Source: Virgibacillus_O xinjiangensis (GTDB lineage: Bacteria; Bacillota; Bacilli; Bacillales; Amphibacillaceae). Taken from it: a stretch of 64,000 nt of DNA. Location: assembly GCF_042643145.1 (NCBI RefSeq), contig NZ_JBHRSA010000058.1:62001-126000 (forward strand). Direction: 5' to 3'. The position numbers and the translations under genes are program-made. The notes beneath the pieces are model-generated. The model saw only the letters and a list, made by a program, of their open reading frames with translations. It searched no databases and was not told the DNA's origin. Positions 1-9,042 of this stretch are shown here, in pieces. Numbering within the stretch: the stretch's first letter is position 1; the number at the start of each line of letters is the position of its first letter.

Positions 1-1
1 G

Positions 2-142
2 GTGGGTGGTTTGTTCTACTTCAATTATCCTGGAGGTGCAGGTCTGATGGCTGGCTCCGTGTTTGGAAGGATTGCCGGTAGAAATGCAGCGGAATTTGTC
101 GAAAAGGTGGAGAATGGCCAGTTGAACCAAGTCAACCACTAA
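2..142 (+). CDS. FAD-dependent oxidoreductase, C-terminal fragment (cut by window edge)
   Basis: Only the last 46 codons are inside the window; the frame is open from base 2 to the TAA at 140-142. The tail has the pattern GGLFYFNYPGGAG followed by GSVFGRIAG, which is the FAD-binding C-terminal signature of the fumarate reductase/succinate dehydrogenase flavoprotein family, especially tricarballylate-dehydrogenase (TcuA)-like proteins. Such enzymes introduce or reduce a C=C bond next to a carboxylate or ketone. The next gene is a C-C bond hydrolase 95 bp downstream on the same strand, so it probably belongs to the same catabolic module. It is truncated by the window and shows no sign of being a pseudogene. 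Substrate cannot be judged from this fragment. Confidence 0.7.
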   Translation: MGGLFYFNYPGGAGLMAGSVFGRIAGRNAAEFVEKVENGQLNQVNH

Positions 143-237
143 AAATTGTTGGAAACCACCAGCTTTTTAAGTGATATTTCTTCTAGATATAGTAGGTAGA
201 ATATTTTTAAAATTAGAATACAAGGAGGCTGGTTTAC

Positions 238-1077
238 ATGCAGAATAATGCAACACAAACCATTCAGACGAAGAATTTTAAAACTTACGTAAACCGATCC
301 GGTGAAGGGAATCCGGAGACGATACTATTCCTCCACGGTTCAGGTCCTGGTGTAACGGCTTATGCCAATTGGAGATATCAATTGGAAGAGTGCAGTGACC
401 AATATGACTGTGTGGCGCCGGATCTCTATGGGTTTGGGGATAGTGGACATCCGGATCCTTTGCCGGAGAACAGGCAAGGATGGATGCGCTACTGGGTCGA
501 CCAGATGATTGAATTGCTCGATGAATTGGAGGTAGAGAAGGCTCATGTAGTCGGTAACTCTCTGGGCTGCTCCGTAGCACTGGAACTTCTTCTGGAACAT
601 CCGGAAAGATTCGAGCGAGTCGTACTGATGGGACCAGGAGGCACCCCGAATACAAAATTAAGTCCGGAATTGGCGCGGGCGAAAGGATTCTACAACGAAC
701 CTTCGCCTCAGAAAATGCTTCAGATTCTCAGCTGGTTCGTCTATGACTATAAAGGAATGGCTGATGAAATTGAATCAGTAACAGAGATAAGATATGAGAC
801 GGCCATGCGTCCGGAAATCAAACGTTCCAATGCCTCCATCTTTTCGACTGCTGCCGTTCCGGTACCCGTAACGGCCATGGAGCGGATAGAACAAGAGGTC
901 ATGCTAGTGCATGGACGTGATGACCGTGTATGCTCCATTGATGCCAGCTATTATCTTCTTTCACATCTTTCGAATGTCCAGATGCATGTATATAGCCGCT
1001 GTGGACATTGGACGCAGATTGAGCATCATGAAAGCTTCAGCAATCTGCTGAAGGATTATTTTTCAGAGAATATATAA
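238..1077 (+). CDS. Alpha/beta hydrolase, meta-cleavage-product (C-C bond) hydrolase type
   Basis: A 279-residue alpha/beta-hydrolase. The oxyanion-hole segment LHGSGPG (residues 32-38) followed by ANW is characteristic of meta-cleavage-product hydrolases (BphD, TodF, HsaD), which split vinylogous 1,5-diketones made by extradiol ring cleavage. The catalytic triad is visible: nucleophile S108 in GNSLG, D229 in HGRDDR and H257 in CGHW. The length fits the family (about 280). The start ATG has AAGGAGG 9 bases upstream. Neighbours are a flavoprotein dehydrogenase and an MFS transporter. No extradiol dioxygenase is seen in the window, so the substrate is unknown; a related esterase activity is the main alternative. 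Confidence 0.8.
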   Translation: MQNNATQTIQTKNFKTYVNRSGEGNPETILFLHGSGPGVTAYANWRYQLEECSDQYDCVAPDLYGFGDSGHPDPLPENRQGWMRYWVDQMIELLDELEVEKAHVVGNSLGCSVALELLLEHPERFERVVLMGPGGTPNTKLSPELARAKGFYNEPSPQKMLQILSWFVYDYKGMADEIESVTEIRYETAMRPEIKRSNASIFSTAAVPVPVTAMERIEQEVMLVHGRDDRVCSIDASYYLLSHLSNVQMHVYSRCGHWTQIEHHESFSNLLKDYFSENI

Positions 1078-1099
1078 ATCTCCAAATGAGGTGTTGTCC

Positions 1100-1140
1100 A
1101 GCCGTGATGTGATTCTTTTGTAAAGGAGCAGATCACGGCT
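1100..1140 (+). terminator. Hairpin after the C-C hydrolase gene
   Basis: Perfect 9-bp inverted repeat AGCCGTGAT (1100-1108) and ATCACGGCT (1132-1140) with a 23-base loop, just after the hydrolase stop. No T-run follows, so it may be a weak terminator, an mRNA-stabilising stem or an operator. Confidence 0.35.
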
Positions 1141-1213
1141 TAGCTATAGTAGGGGACAATAGAAAGTTGGAATTTTTCCAGCATGAAAGGGGGGAACATG
1201 CGCATTTAATTAC

Positions 1214-1225
1214 CAGAATATTCTG
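1214..1225. promoter_or_regulatory. 12-bp perfect palindrome, candidate operator
   Basis: CAGAATATTCTG is a perfect palindrome in the 255-bp gap before the MFS gene. It could be a repressor site for that gene. No regulator is adjacent, and a palindrome of this length can arise by chance. Confidence 0.25.
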
Positions 1226-1332
1226 TTTAGAAGAAATCTGTCTACAGACTCTGTCACTGGTTTTTGACAGGACTGACTGACAGGCAAGGAGCATCCGGGT
1301 ACAAAAATTGAATAGGGGAAGTGGGTCTGTTA

Positions 1333-2589
1333 ATGCGATTGAAAACGAGTGAAGTGAAGTATGAATCAATGCTGGTGCTAATGTTCTTTCTGGCATGGGG
1401 ATTTTTGTTTTTGGATAGACAGGCCTTATCGATGCTCATGCCTTTGATGATCGAAGATATTGCGATGACCAATACACAAATAGGGCAGGTCAACATGTGG
1501 CAGACCATCGGATTTGCTGTATCTGCCCCAGTGTTCGCCATTCTCTCAGATAGACTGGGGCATAAAAAGCAGATTATCTTCTGGGCTACGATGGTAACCT
1601 CCGTCCTTGCATTGATTACGATGTTTGCTGGTTCATATGGCTATCTCTTAATCGTCCGTACACTGCTTGGGGCTAGTGAAGGTGTAATCCTGCCGATTGC
1701 TATTTCCATGCTTGCAGCTGTTTCGCGGCCAAAGAAGCTTGGAAGGAATATGGGATTGATCTATGCAGGCAGTGCAGTAATCGGAGTTGCCATTGGACCT
1801 GTAGTAGTGACCCAACTGGGTGAACTGTTCAATTGGAGATGGTCTTTTCTCTTTGTAAGCTTCCCAAGTTTTGTAACCGCTTTATTGATGCTCAAATATA
1901 TCAAACCTGATGTGCCATCCACGGAAAATCAACCATCTGGCAGAGAGTCGGTCAGTTTCCAGCAGATTTTCTCCGTCCTGAAGAACAGAAATATCCTTAT
2001 TTGTGTTCTGTTAAGCATCTGTTGTATGGGTGCCATGTGGACGTTCAACTCATTTATACCATTGTACCTGACACAGGTCAGCCTGTTGTCCGTAACCAAA
2101 ATGGGATTGGTCATGGGCCTGTTCGGTTTACTGACTATTTTCTGGCAGGTGTTCATCCCTTTTTCTTCGGACAAGGTGGGAAGAAAGCCGGCCATGATCG
2201 GATATGCTTTCTTGGCAGTAGGTACGCCAATGATGCTTTTCCTTTACCCGGAGTCATGGATGAGTCTGGCTGTATACGTGATGATCGGTGGAGTGATTCT
2301 TGCGCTTAACACAATCTATCAAAGCATCATTCCAGTAGAGAGTGTGCCAGGATCTGTCATGGCTACAGCCAATTCCCTGATCATGGGCACAGGGGAATTG
2401 ATTGGGGCTCTTTCCATCGGTTTGTCTGGAGTGCTGGCTGATGCGTACGGATTAACGGCAGTCATGGTCGTTATTGCTGTCTGCTTCTTAACTGCCTCTA
2501 TTGTTTCCTTCACATTAAGAGAAACATTGAAAGGAAAAGAGAAGCCGGTTAAACATGTACCAATGCCGGAAGCGGCCGGGAGTGAATAA
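1333..2589 (+). CDS. MFS transporter
   Basis: About 418 residues with the 12-helix layout of the major facilitator superfamily. The loop-2/3 motif appears as SDRLGHKKQ, with a second copy-like SDKVGRKPA between helices 8 and 9; the N-terminal FLDRQALS helix resembles the anion:cation symporter subfamily that carries organic acids. The open frame extends to a GTG at 1321, but AGGGGAA (1314-1320) abuts that codon; the ATG at 1333 leaves a workable spacing and is preferred. The gene lies between a C-C hydrolase and a sulfatase, so import of the degraded compound or of a sulfate-ester product is plausible. The substrate is not determinable from sequence. Confidence 0.85.
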   Translation: MRLKTSEVKYESMLVLMFFLAWGFLFLDRQALSMLMPLMIEDIAMTNTQIGQVNMWQTIGFAVSAPVFAILSDRLGHKKQIIFWATMVTSVLALITMFAGSYGYLLIVRTLLGASEGVILPIAISMLAAVSRPKKLGRNMGLIYAGSAVIGVAIGPVVVTQLGELFNWRWSFLFVSFPSFVTALLMLKYIKPDVPSTENQPSGRESVSFQQIFSVLKNRNILICVLLSICCMGAMWTFNSFIPLYLTQVSLLSVTKMGLVMGLFGLLTIFWQVFIPFSSDKVGRKPAMIGYAFLAVGTPMMLFLYPESWMSLAVYVMIGGVILALNTIYQSIIPVESVPGSVMATANSLIMGTGELIGALSIGLSGVLADAYGLTAVMVVIAVCFLTASIVSFTLRETLKGKEKPVKHVPMPEAAGSE

Positions 2590-2642
2590 TGAATGGGTAT
2601 CAAGTGAAATGATTTGGATCCAAATAGTTAAGGAGTGATTGT

Positions 2643-4940
2643 TTGCTGAAGTTGAAGGACGAAATAAAGTGGTCATCACCACTCAAAAGATTCACAGCCA
2701 CAGCTGCAACATTAGCCCTGATATCGGGGTGCACTACAGGGAATGCTTCTTCGGATAATGCAGGGGATGCAACTGCCAGGACGGAATCAGAAAATGCTGA
2801 TCAAGGAAGTGAGGTAGAACCCGATACCAATATTGCATACATCGTACTGGATGATTCGGGATTCTCTGATCTCGCCAGCTATGGATCGGAAATCGAGACT
2901 CCATATACAGATGCACTTGCCGATAATGGTCTTCGTTACAATAATTTTCATGTGAATCCAACCTGTTCGCCAACTAGAGCGGCCTTGCTTACGGGAAGAC
3001 AGGCCCATTCAGTAGGCATGGCAACAGTAGCCAACTTCGATATGGGATCTGACTATCCAAACAAACGCGGTCGTATCAGTCCTAAAGCGGGAACGATTGC
3101 CGAGGTGCTGGGTGGTGAGGGATATAACAGTTATGCGTTAGGAAAATGGCATTTATCCCCATCCCATCAAGCGACCCCCTCCGGCCCTTATGACAACTGG
3201 CCGCTTGGCAAAGGGTTTGATCGGTTCTATGGGTTCTTGGAAGATTCTACAGATCAGTTCCAACCAGAAATTGTCAACGATAACACCTTTGTTGATGTTA
3301 CAGAGGAAGAGGATTATCACTTTTCAGAGGTAATGGTCGACCAGGCTAATCAGTACATTACCGATCATGTTTCGACCAATGATTCTCCTTTTCTTATTAC
3401 CTTGAACTTCGGTTCCCAACACCAGCCAGTACAAGTACCTGATGAATATATTGAAATGTACGAAGGAAAGTATGATGAAGGTTGGGATGTCATCAGGAAA
3501 CAGCGATTTGAAAGACAGAAGGAACTCGGAATCATCCCGGAAGATGCCGAATTCGTTGAAAGGAACCCGGGCATACCGGCATGGGACGATCTATCTGAAG
3601 ATGAGCAGAAACTATTTGCCCGTTTCCAAGAAGCCTATGCAGGAATGATGACCCATACAGACGAGCAGATTGGCCGGTTTGTCGAGCACCTTCGTTCGGT
3701 AGGTGAACTCGACAACACCATCATTATGGTCATGTCGGATAACGGGGCAAGTGTATTGGGTGGGCCAAATGGTTCCATCAATCATACCTTAACTTACAAT
3801 GTCATTCCTCAGGAAATGGATGAACTGATGGACAACTACGACAAAATAGGCACCAATGAAGCAAAGGTGGAATTCCCGAATGGATGGGCACAGGTAAGCA
3901 ATACACCCTTCAAGATGTATAAGGCAACGACATATGAAGCTGGAATCCGTTCACCATTGATCGTTCATTATCCGGAAGGCATTGACGATAAGGGAGAGGT
4001 CAGAGGGCAATATCAACATGTAAGTGATATAACCCCAACTATTTACGATCTTCTCGGTGTAGAGCTACCGAAGGAAATTGACGGGGTCAAGCAAATGAAA
4101 CTCCATGGAGAGAGCTTCGCTGAGTCCCTCGTAAATCCTGAAATAGAAGGTAAACAAACACAGTTCTATGAATCTAATGGAGTGAGGGCCATCTATGATG
4201 GAGGCTGGAAAGCGATTGCCAGTCATCAGCTTGGAGAACCATTCGAGGATGATCCGTGGGAGCTTTACCATGTGGCTGAAGATGTAACAGAGATTAAAAA
4301 CCTTGCAGAAGCAGAACCGAAAAAACTGAAAGAGATGCAAAAGTTATTTGAAAAGGAAGCGAAGAAGTATGATGTTCTGCCAATGACAGACTTGGGACCA
4401 GATGGATTTCTATCCGTGCCAGAGGATTCACAGCGGGCAAAAGATAAATTTATCTTTTATCCGAATATGTCCCACCTGCCGGAAGCTGCCAGTCCTTTCA
4501 TTTTGAATAGATCATTCTCTATTACCGTACCGCTTCATAGGGACAGTAAAGAAGAGGAGGGTGTCCTGGTAGCTCTTGGAGGTTACCAAAGTGGGTATAC
4601 CCTTTATTTAAAGGACAACCGATTGGTATATGAATACAACATGGGAAATGAAATATATCGGGTTGAATCAGATGAGGAAATACCTGAAGGAGAAACCACT
4701 GTGAAAATGCATTTCGAGAAAACAGAGGATCATCAAGGCATTACTAGTTTATATGCGGATGAAAAACAGATCGGAAAGGGAGAAATTGCCCAAACCCACC
4801 CATTCAAGCTTTCCTTCGAAGGATTGAGTATTGGAAAGGACAGTCTCTATCAAGTAACACCTAATTATGGGGAGAATGGTGTATTTGAGTTTGGTGGAGA
4901 GATAGAGAAAGTAATCTATGATCTGGAAGGACAGAAGTAA
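2643..4940 (+). CDS. Secreted lipoprotein arylsulfatase (Cys-type, formylglycine-dependent)
   Basis: A 765-residue type I sulfatase that hydrolyses sulfate esters. It begins with a lipoprotein signal whose lipobox is LISGC (C30), so it should be anchored outside the membrane. The metal-binding LDDSG lies at 69-73, and the sulfatase signature CSPTR with C108 is the residue converted to formylglycine; LGKWHLS and MSDNG follow as further active-site segments. The C-terminal ~170 residues form an extra beta-rich domain, as in the large arylsulfatases of the Pseudomonas AtsA type. The start is TTG with AGGAG 7 bases upstream. The next gene encodes the matching formylglycine-generating enzyme, which strongly supports an active Cys-type sulfatase. 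Substrate unknown. Confidence 0.9.
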   Translation: MLKLKDEIKWSSPLKRFTATAATLALISGCTTGNASSDNAGDATARTESENADQGSEVEPDTNIAYIVLDDSGFSDLASYGSEIETPYTDALADNGLRYNNFHVNPTCSPTRAALLTGRQAHSVGMATVANFDMGSDYPNKRGRISPKAGTIAEVLGGEGYNSYALGKWHLSPSHQATPSGPYDNWPLGKGFDRFYGFLEDSTDQFQPEIVNDNTFVDVTEEEDYHFSEVMVDQANQYITDHVSTNDSPFLITLNFGSQHQPVQVPDEYIEMYEGKYDEGWDVIRKQRFERQKELGIIPEDAEFVERNPGIPAWDDLSEDEQKLFARFQEAYAGMMTHTDEQIGRFVEHLRSVGELDNTIIMVMSDNGASVLGGPNGSINHTLTYNVIPQEMDELMDNYDKIGTNEAKVEFPNGWAQVSNTPFKMYKATTYEAGIRSPLIVHYPEGIDDKGEVRGQYQHVSDITPTIYDLLGVELPKEIDGVKQMKLHGESFAESLVNPEIEGKQTQFYESNGVRAIYDGGWKAIASHQLGEPFEDDPWELYHVAEDVTEIKNLAEAEPKKLKEMQKLFEKEAKKYDVLPMTDLGPDGFLSVPEDSQRAKDKFIFYPNMSHLPEAASPFILNRSFSITVPLHRDSKEEEGVLVALGGYQSGYTLYLKDNRLVYEYNMGNEIYRVESDEEIPEGETTVKMHFEKTEDHQGITSLYADEKQIGKGEIAQTHPFKLSFEGLSIGKDSLYQVTPNYGENGVFEFGGEIEKVIYDLEGQK

Positions 4941-4968
4941 ATAGGTGAATGGTAGTTTCTGATAATTA

Positions 4969-5008
4969 CTTCCACTCTGGGACTTGGATGTGAGTTCCGG
5001 AGTGGAAG
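4969..5008 (+). terminator. Hairpin between sulfatase and FGE genes
   Basis: A 12-bp stem, CTTCCACTCTGG (4969-4980) with CCGGAGTGGAAG (4997-5008), perfect apart from one T-G wobble, with a 16-base loop and only a short CAATCTTT tail. It may attenuate transcription so that the modifying enzyme is made at a lower level than the sulfatase, or may act as a processing/stability stem. Confidence 0.5.
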
Positions 5009-5047
5009 CAATCTTTATAGATAGGGAAGCAGAGAGGGGGATTCATC

Positions 5048-5995
5048 ATGGGAAACAAAAAAAGTTGCTTTGCTGCCAGTCGGGGTGGTACCCAAGGGAA
5101 TATACAGGTTGCAGAACCCTCGAAAACTAATCGCATGGACAAACAGGGAATGGCCTTTATCCCCGGAGGGAAGTTTCTGATGGGGACGGATTATAAATAT
5201 AGTTTTCCAGAAGATGGAGAGAAGCCGATACGCGAGGTAGAGGTGTCTTCTTTTTATATGGACATCCATGCGGTGACCAATAGGAAATTTCAGAAATTCA
5301 TAAAAGATACCGGCTACAAAACAGAAGCAGAAAGGTTCGGATGGTCTTTTGTATTTTATCAATATATGAGTCCGAAAACGGCCAAAAAAGTCACCCAGCG
5401 GGTGGAGTCTACTCCCTGGTGGTGGGTGGTCAAAGGAGCCTGCTGGAAGAGGCCTGAGGGCCCGGACTCCAATATATATGGCCGGATGGATCATCCAGTC
5501 ATCCATGTCTCTTGGAATGATGCCATTGCTTACTGCAGATGGGCGGGAAAGCGGCTGCCAAGCGAAGCAGAGTGGGAGTTTGCAGCCCGTGGGAGACTGG
5601 AGCAAAAGATGTACCCATGGGGAGATGAGTTGACCCCGGGAGATAAACATCAATGCAATATCTGGCAAGGGAAATTCCCTATTAAGGATCAAGCAGAAGA
5701 TGGCTATGCAGGAACATGTCCTGTGAATGCATACTCCCCGAATGGCTATGGACTATATAACATGGCAGGCAATGTATGGGAGTGGAGTTCCGACTGGTTC
5801 ACCAACAGGGTTGGCAAACGCGGAGGAACCAAAAACCCGAGAGGACCGAAAAAAGGAGAGACAAAAGTAATGCGGGGAGGGTCCTATCTTTGCCATCGCT
5901 CCTACTGCAACCGCTATAGGGTAGCGGCGCGTACTTCCAATACACCAGACAGTTCTACCGGAAACATTGGCTTCCGCTGTGTGGCGGATGTTTGA
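5048..5995 (+). CDS. Formylglycine-generating enzyme (sulfatase-modifying factor)
   Basis: A 315-residue FGE/SUMF1-family protein that oxidises the sulfatase Cys (in CxPxR) to C-alpha-formylglycine using O2. The domain starts at about residue 33 with AFIPGGKFLMG and runs to the end (GNIGFR). Both active-site cysteines are present: C282 and C287 in RGGSYLCHRSYCNRYR. This separates true FGE from the many FGE-sulfatase-fold proteins (EgtB, PvdO-like) that lack them. NMAGNVWEW and RLPSEAEWE are further family blocks. No signal peptide, so it acts in the cytoplasm on the sulfatase before export. A good ribosome site (GAGGGGG) precedes the ATG. The adjacent CSPTR sulfatase is its obvious client. 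Confidence 0.93.
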   Translation: MGNKKSCFAASRGGTQGNIQVAEPSKTNRMDKQGMAFIPGGKFLMGTDYKYSFPEDGEKPIREVEVSSFYMDIHAVTNRKFQKFIKDTGYKTEAERFGWSFVFYQYMSPKTAKKVTQRVESTPWWWVVKGACWKRPEGPDSNIYGRMDHPVIHVSWNDAIAYCRWAGKRLPSEAEWEFAARGRLEQKMYPWGDELTPGDKHQCNIWQGKFPIKDQAEDGYAGTCPVNAYSPNGYGLYNMAGNVWEWSSDWFTNRVGKRGGTKNPRGPKKGETKVMRGGSYLCHRSYCNRYRVAARTSNTPDSSTGNIGFRCVADV

Positions 5996-6018
5996 AGATG
6001 AAAATGTGAAAGGAGGAT

Positions 6019-6069
6019 ATGATGGAGAAAATTCCACGTTCCTCATGTCACAGGATAACAAGCAAGTAA
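6019..6069 (+). CDS. Possible small ORF/leader peptide (16 codons)
   Basis: An AAGGAGG site (6010-6016) sits before ATG-ATG at 6019-6024, opening a 16-codon frame MMEKIPRSSCHRITSK that ends at TAA 6067-6069, 29 bases before the TRAP binding-protein gene. The strong ribosome site has no other obvious client. It could be a leader peptide or couple translation to the TRAP genes; it could equally be chance. No family is recognisable. Confidence 0.3.
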   Translation: MMEKIPRSSCHRITSK

Positions 6070-6098
6070 TTTAAATAGGAAAGGAAGATGAGTGCCGT

Positions 6099-7106
6099 AT
6101 GAGAAAGATGATGTTAATGGTGGGAGCAGTATTTCTCCTAGCCCTATTGGCTGCCTGTGATGGAGGAACGGATGAGACAAGCGCCAGTGGAGATGCTTTG
6201 ACACTGAAATATGGCCATTCAGCTCCTGCTGCAGATCCAGGCGGTATATTTGCAGATAAAGTTGCTGAGGAACTGGGTGAGACAACCGAAGGAGCTCTTG
6301 AAGTAGAAGTGTTTCCGGCCAGCCAGCTTGGCGGAGAGGTGGAAATGGTCGAACAGCTTCGGTCAGGGACCATTGACCTGGCCTTCGTGACCAGTGGGGC
6401 GCTGTCTAACTTCGTTCCTGAGATCGGCGTACTGGACATGCCTTTCTTATTCCGTGACCTTGATCATGCCCATCAGACGCTGAGAGGAGAAATCGGAGAG
6501 GAACTAAAAGATCTGGCCAGGGAGCAGGGATACGAAATTTTGACTTTTTTGGACTATGGGGAAGGGCATCTAGTTAATAACAAACACGAGATACGGACGC
6601 CTGCGGATGTGGAAGGACTGAAGATGAGAACCTTGGAGAATGATATTTTCGTTGATACCTTCAAGGCGCTCGGAGCCGATCCCGTGCCCATACCTTTTAC
6701 TGAATTATATACCTCAATTCAGCAAGGGGTGGTTGACGGAACGGATGCCGTCAATGTGGTGATGACCGGCGGCAAGCTGTATGAGGTGACCGACCATTAT
6801 ACAGAAATAGCCATGAATTACCGTGCCGGTGTACTGTTGATGGATAAAGAGCAATTTGATTCGCTGGAAGATGGCATACAGGCTTCACTGATGGAAGTAG
6901 TGGAAGAAAATAATACCCATTACCATGATGTTATTTTTTCAGAGTATGAAGAAGGGGCCCAGGAACTGATTGCTGAGAATGGCGTGAAAATCATCTCGAA
7001 TGATGAAATTGATCGGGAGCCGTTCAGAGAAGCTGTTCAGTCTGTCTATGATACACATGAAGACAGATTCGGAGATCTGGTGGAAAGGATTACAGAGGTT
7101 GAGTAA
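6099..7106 (+). CDS. dctP: TRAP transporter substrate-binding lipoprotein, DctP family
   Basis: A 335-residue extracytoplasmic solute receptor. The signal peptide ends in the lipobox LLAAC (C20), fitting a membrane-tethered receptor in a Gram-positive. Typical DctP-family blocks are seen: LKYGHSAP at the mature start, the PASQLGG segment, and LKMRTLEN with PFTELYTSIQQGVVDGTDA, which carries the conserved Arg that binds a ligand carboxylate. The two membrane subunits follow immediately (7182 and 7670), so the three genes form one secondary, ion-driven importer for an organic acid. The AAGGAAG ribosome site sits 11 bases before the ATG, a little far. Substrate unassigned; context suggests a carboxylate from sulfate-ester/aryl breakdown. 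Confidence 0.92.
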   Translation: MRKMMLMVGAVFLLALLAACDGGTDETSASGDALTLKYGHSAPAADPGGIFADKVAEELGETTEGALEVEVFPASQLGGEVEMVEQLRSGTIDLAFVTSGALSNFVPEIGVLDMPFLFRDLDHAHQTLRGEIGEELKDLAREQGYEILTFLDYGEGHLVNNKHEIRTPADVEGLKMRTLENDIFVDTFKALGADPVPIPFTELYTSIQQGVVDGTDAVNVVMTGGKLYEVTDHYTEIAMNYRAGVLLMDKEQFDSLEDGIQASLMEVVEENNTHYHDVIFSEYEEGAQELIAENGVKIISNDEIDREPFREAVQSVYDTHEDRFGDLVERITEVE

Positions 7107-7181
7107 AAGTGCCATTCAGTAATTATCAGAGGCAGAAAGCAGGCGGCCAGCTTGCTTTCTTGCTGTTGAGGGGGGAGAAGT

Positions 7182-7673
7182 TTGGATAGAATTTTACATG
7201 TGATCAACCGGGCGACAGAGATTATTACCATGTCTCTTTTGCTCGCCATGGTCGCTCTCGTTTTTCTACAGGTATGCACCCGTCTCCTGCTTGATTCATC
7301 CTTTTCCTGGACGGACGAGCTTGCGCGTTACATGTTTATTTGGGTGGTTTTTCTGGGAGGGGGCATAGCCTTCCAGCATGGGACTCATATCAGTATTGAA
7401 GCAATGAAGGAAAAATTGCCATTCCATTTACAGAGGGTATTGCAAGTGTTCGTTACTGTTGTTTGTATTCTATTCTTTATTTTATTGATCACCACAGGGA
7501 TCCAATTGATGAACTCCTCCATGAGTCAGACTTCCCCGGCATTGTCATTGCCGATGGGGTTGATGTATTCTGTTATACCTGTGAGCGGGCTGCTTCAGAT
7601 TTGGAATGTCATCGATATTAATAGAAGGAATTGGAGCCAGCCAAACGGTAGCGTGGAGAGGTTGGAGACATGA
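7182..7673 (+). CDS. dctQ: TRAP transporter small permease, DctQ family
   Basis: A 163-residue protein with four hydrophobic helices, the DctQ topology. The characteristic block WTDELARYMFIWVVFLGGG lies between helices 1 and 2. The start is TTG with GGGGGGAG just upstream; no better in-frame start is seen. Its stop overlaps the DctM start (ATGA), indicating translational coupling of the two membrane subunits. Confidence 0.92.
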   Translation: MDRILHVINRATEIITMSLLLAMVALVFLQVCTRLLLDSSFSWTDELARYMFIWVVFLGGGIAFQHGTHISIEAMKEKLPFHLQRVLQVFVTVVCILFFILLITTGIQLMNSSMSQTSPALSLPMGLMYSVIPVSGLLQIWNVIDINRRNWSQPNGSVERLET

Positions 7674-8947
7674 TTATTACATTGCTGATTATTCTGTTCG
7701 TCTTATTCATTAGTAATGTTCCGATTGCCGTCGCTTTAGGTCTAGCTACGTTCATCGTCGTTTTTTTGTCGGGCAGTGTAGATGTCAGCACAATGCCCCA
7801 ACGTATGTTTTCAGCACTTGATTCCTTTCCTCTGTTGGCTGCCCCGTTCTTTATTCTGGCAGGTAAAATTATGGAGCATGGAGGAATCTCTGAGAAACTG
7901 GTCCATTTTGCCGGGAGTCTGGTTGGCCATATGAGGGGCGGGCTGGCTCATGTATCGATTGTGACCTGTATGTTTTTTGCTGCATTATCCGGTTCATCTG
8001 TTGCTACCACCGCTGCAATTGGCGCTATTTTGATTCCAGCGATGGTAAAAGCAGGCTATGACCGGAATTTTTCGGCTGCTGTACAGGCTGCCGGCGGGAC
8101 GACCGGGGTTATCATACCGCCCAGTGTTCCCATGGTGTTATTTGCCGTTACTGGTGGTGTTTCCATTGGTGATCTGTTTCTTGCAGGAATCATACCGGGT
8201 GTGATGGTCGGACTTTCCTTGATGGTGGTAGCCTATATCTATTCTGCCCTGAAAGGCTATAAAACAAGCAAACAGCAGAAGTTCAGCCAGATGGGAAGAA
8301 GTTTCCTCGATGCCGTCCTAGCTCTCTTAATGCCGGTCATAATACTGGGGGGCATCTACGGTGGATTCTTCACCGCTACGGAGGCATCGGTTGTTGCTGT
8401 TGTGTATGGACTGCTTATCGGGATTTTCGTCTATCGGAAAATCACGTTCTCGGTTTTCAGGGAGATACTGCTCAGTACCGTGCTGATGGTATCGGCCCTC
8501 TCTCTGATTGTTGCTTCGGCATCATTTTTCGGTTTATGGCTCACGGTCGAGCGAGTGCCCCATATGATGGGGGAGTATGTAAGTGGAACCGATATGCCTT
8601 CTTTTATCATTTTCATCATGATTGTTATTGTTTTGTTAGTGATTGGCATGTTTATGGAAGCACTGTCAGCAATTATTATCCTGACACCGATCCTGCTCCC
8701 AATTGTGACTTCCTTGGGAATGGACCCAGTTCAATTCGGTATTGTCATGGTGGTTACTCTTTCAATCGGACTGATTACCCCGCCAGTCGGCATGAACTTG
8801 TTCGTGGCTGCCAAGGTAGGAAACACCAGATATGAGTCGCTGATTCAGCCTGCTCTTCCGTTTATCGCGGTGTTGATCCTGGATGTTATCATTTTCATCT
8901 TGTTTCCGCAATTAAGTGCCGGCATAGCTGCTATGTTGAGTAGATAA
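7670..8947 (+). CDS. dctM: TRAP transporter large permease, DctM family
   Basis: A 425-residue, about 12-helix channel subunit of the TRAP importer. Family blocks include SGSSVATTAAIG, GGTTGVIIPPSVPM and LITPPVGMNLFVAAK. Standard length for an unfused DctM (about 425). It overlaps the small permease gene by 4 bases and is the last gene of the DctPQM set; about 145 bp separate it from the monooxygenase gene. It works with the 6099 receptor and differs from the fused TAXI-type permease at 32317. Confidence 0.93.
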   Translation: MIITLLIILFVLFISNVPIAVALGLATFIVVFLSGSVDVSTMPQRMFSALDSFPLLAAPFFILAGKIMEHGGISEKLVHFAGSLVGHMRGGLAHVSIVTCMFFAALSGSSVATTAAIGAILIPAMVKAGYDRNFSAAVQAAGGTTGVIIPPSVPMVLFAVTGGVSIGDLFLAGIIPGVMVGLSLMVVAYIYSALKGYKTSKQQKFSQMGRSFLDAVLALLMPVIILGGIYGGFFTATEASVVAVVYGLLIGIFVYRKITFSVFREILLSTVLMVSALSLIVASASFFGLWLTVERVPHMMGEYVSGTDMPSFIIFIMIVIVLLVIGMFMEALSAIIILTPILLPIVTSLGMDPVQFGIVMVVTLSIGLITPPVGMNLFVAAKVGNTRYESLIQPALPFIAVLILDVIIFILFPQLSAGIAAMLSR

Positions 8948-9042
8948 AGATGAGGCAGGAAGAAAACAAATAAATTTCACTTGAAAATGCAAAAATATCC
9001 AACGCTTTTTTATCTATCATTGGTGGGTTTTATTACTTAAAA

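Noticed and set aside
2..142. 3-ketosteroid delta1-dehydrogenase identity for the truncated flavoprotein
   Set aside because: The tail has the fumarate reductase/TcuA pattern rather than the KstD YPGAGGT pattern; a steroid pathway is not supported by other steroid-specific genes.
5015..5692. Long open frame (225 codons) on the minus strand opposite the FGE gene
   Set aside because: It mirrors the codon usage of the + strand FGE gene, has no ribosome site or family motif, and FGE is unambiguous.
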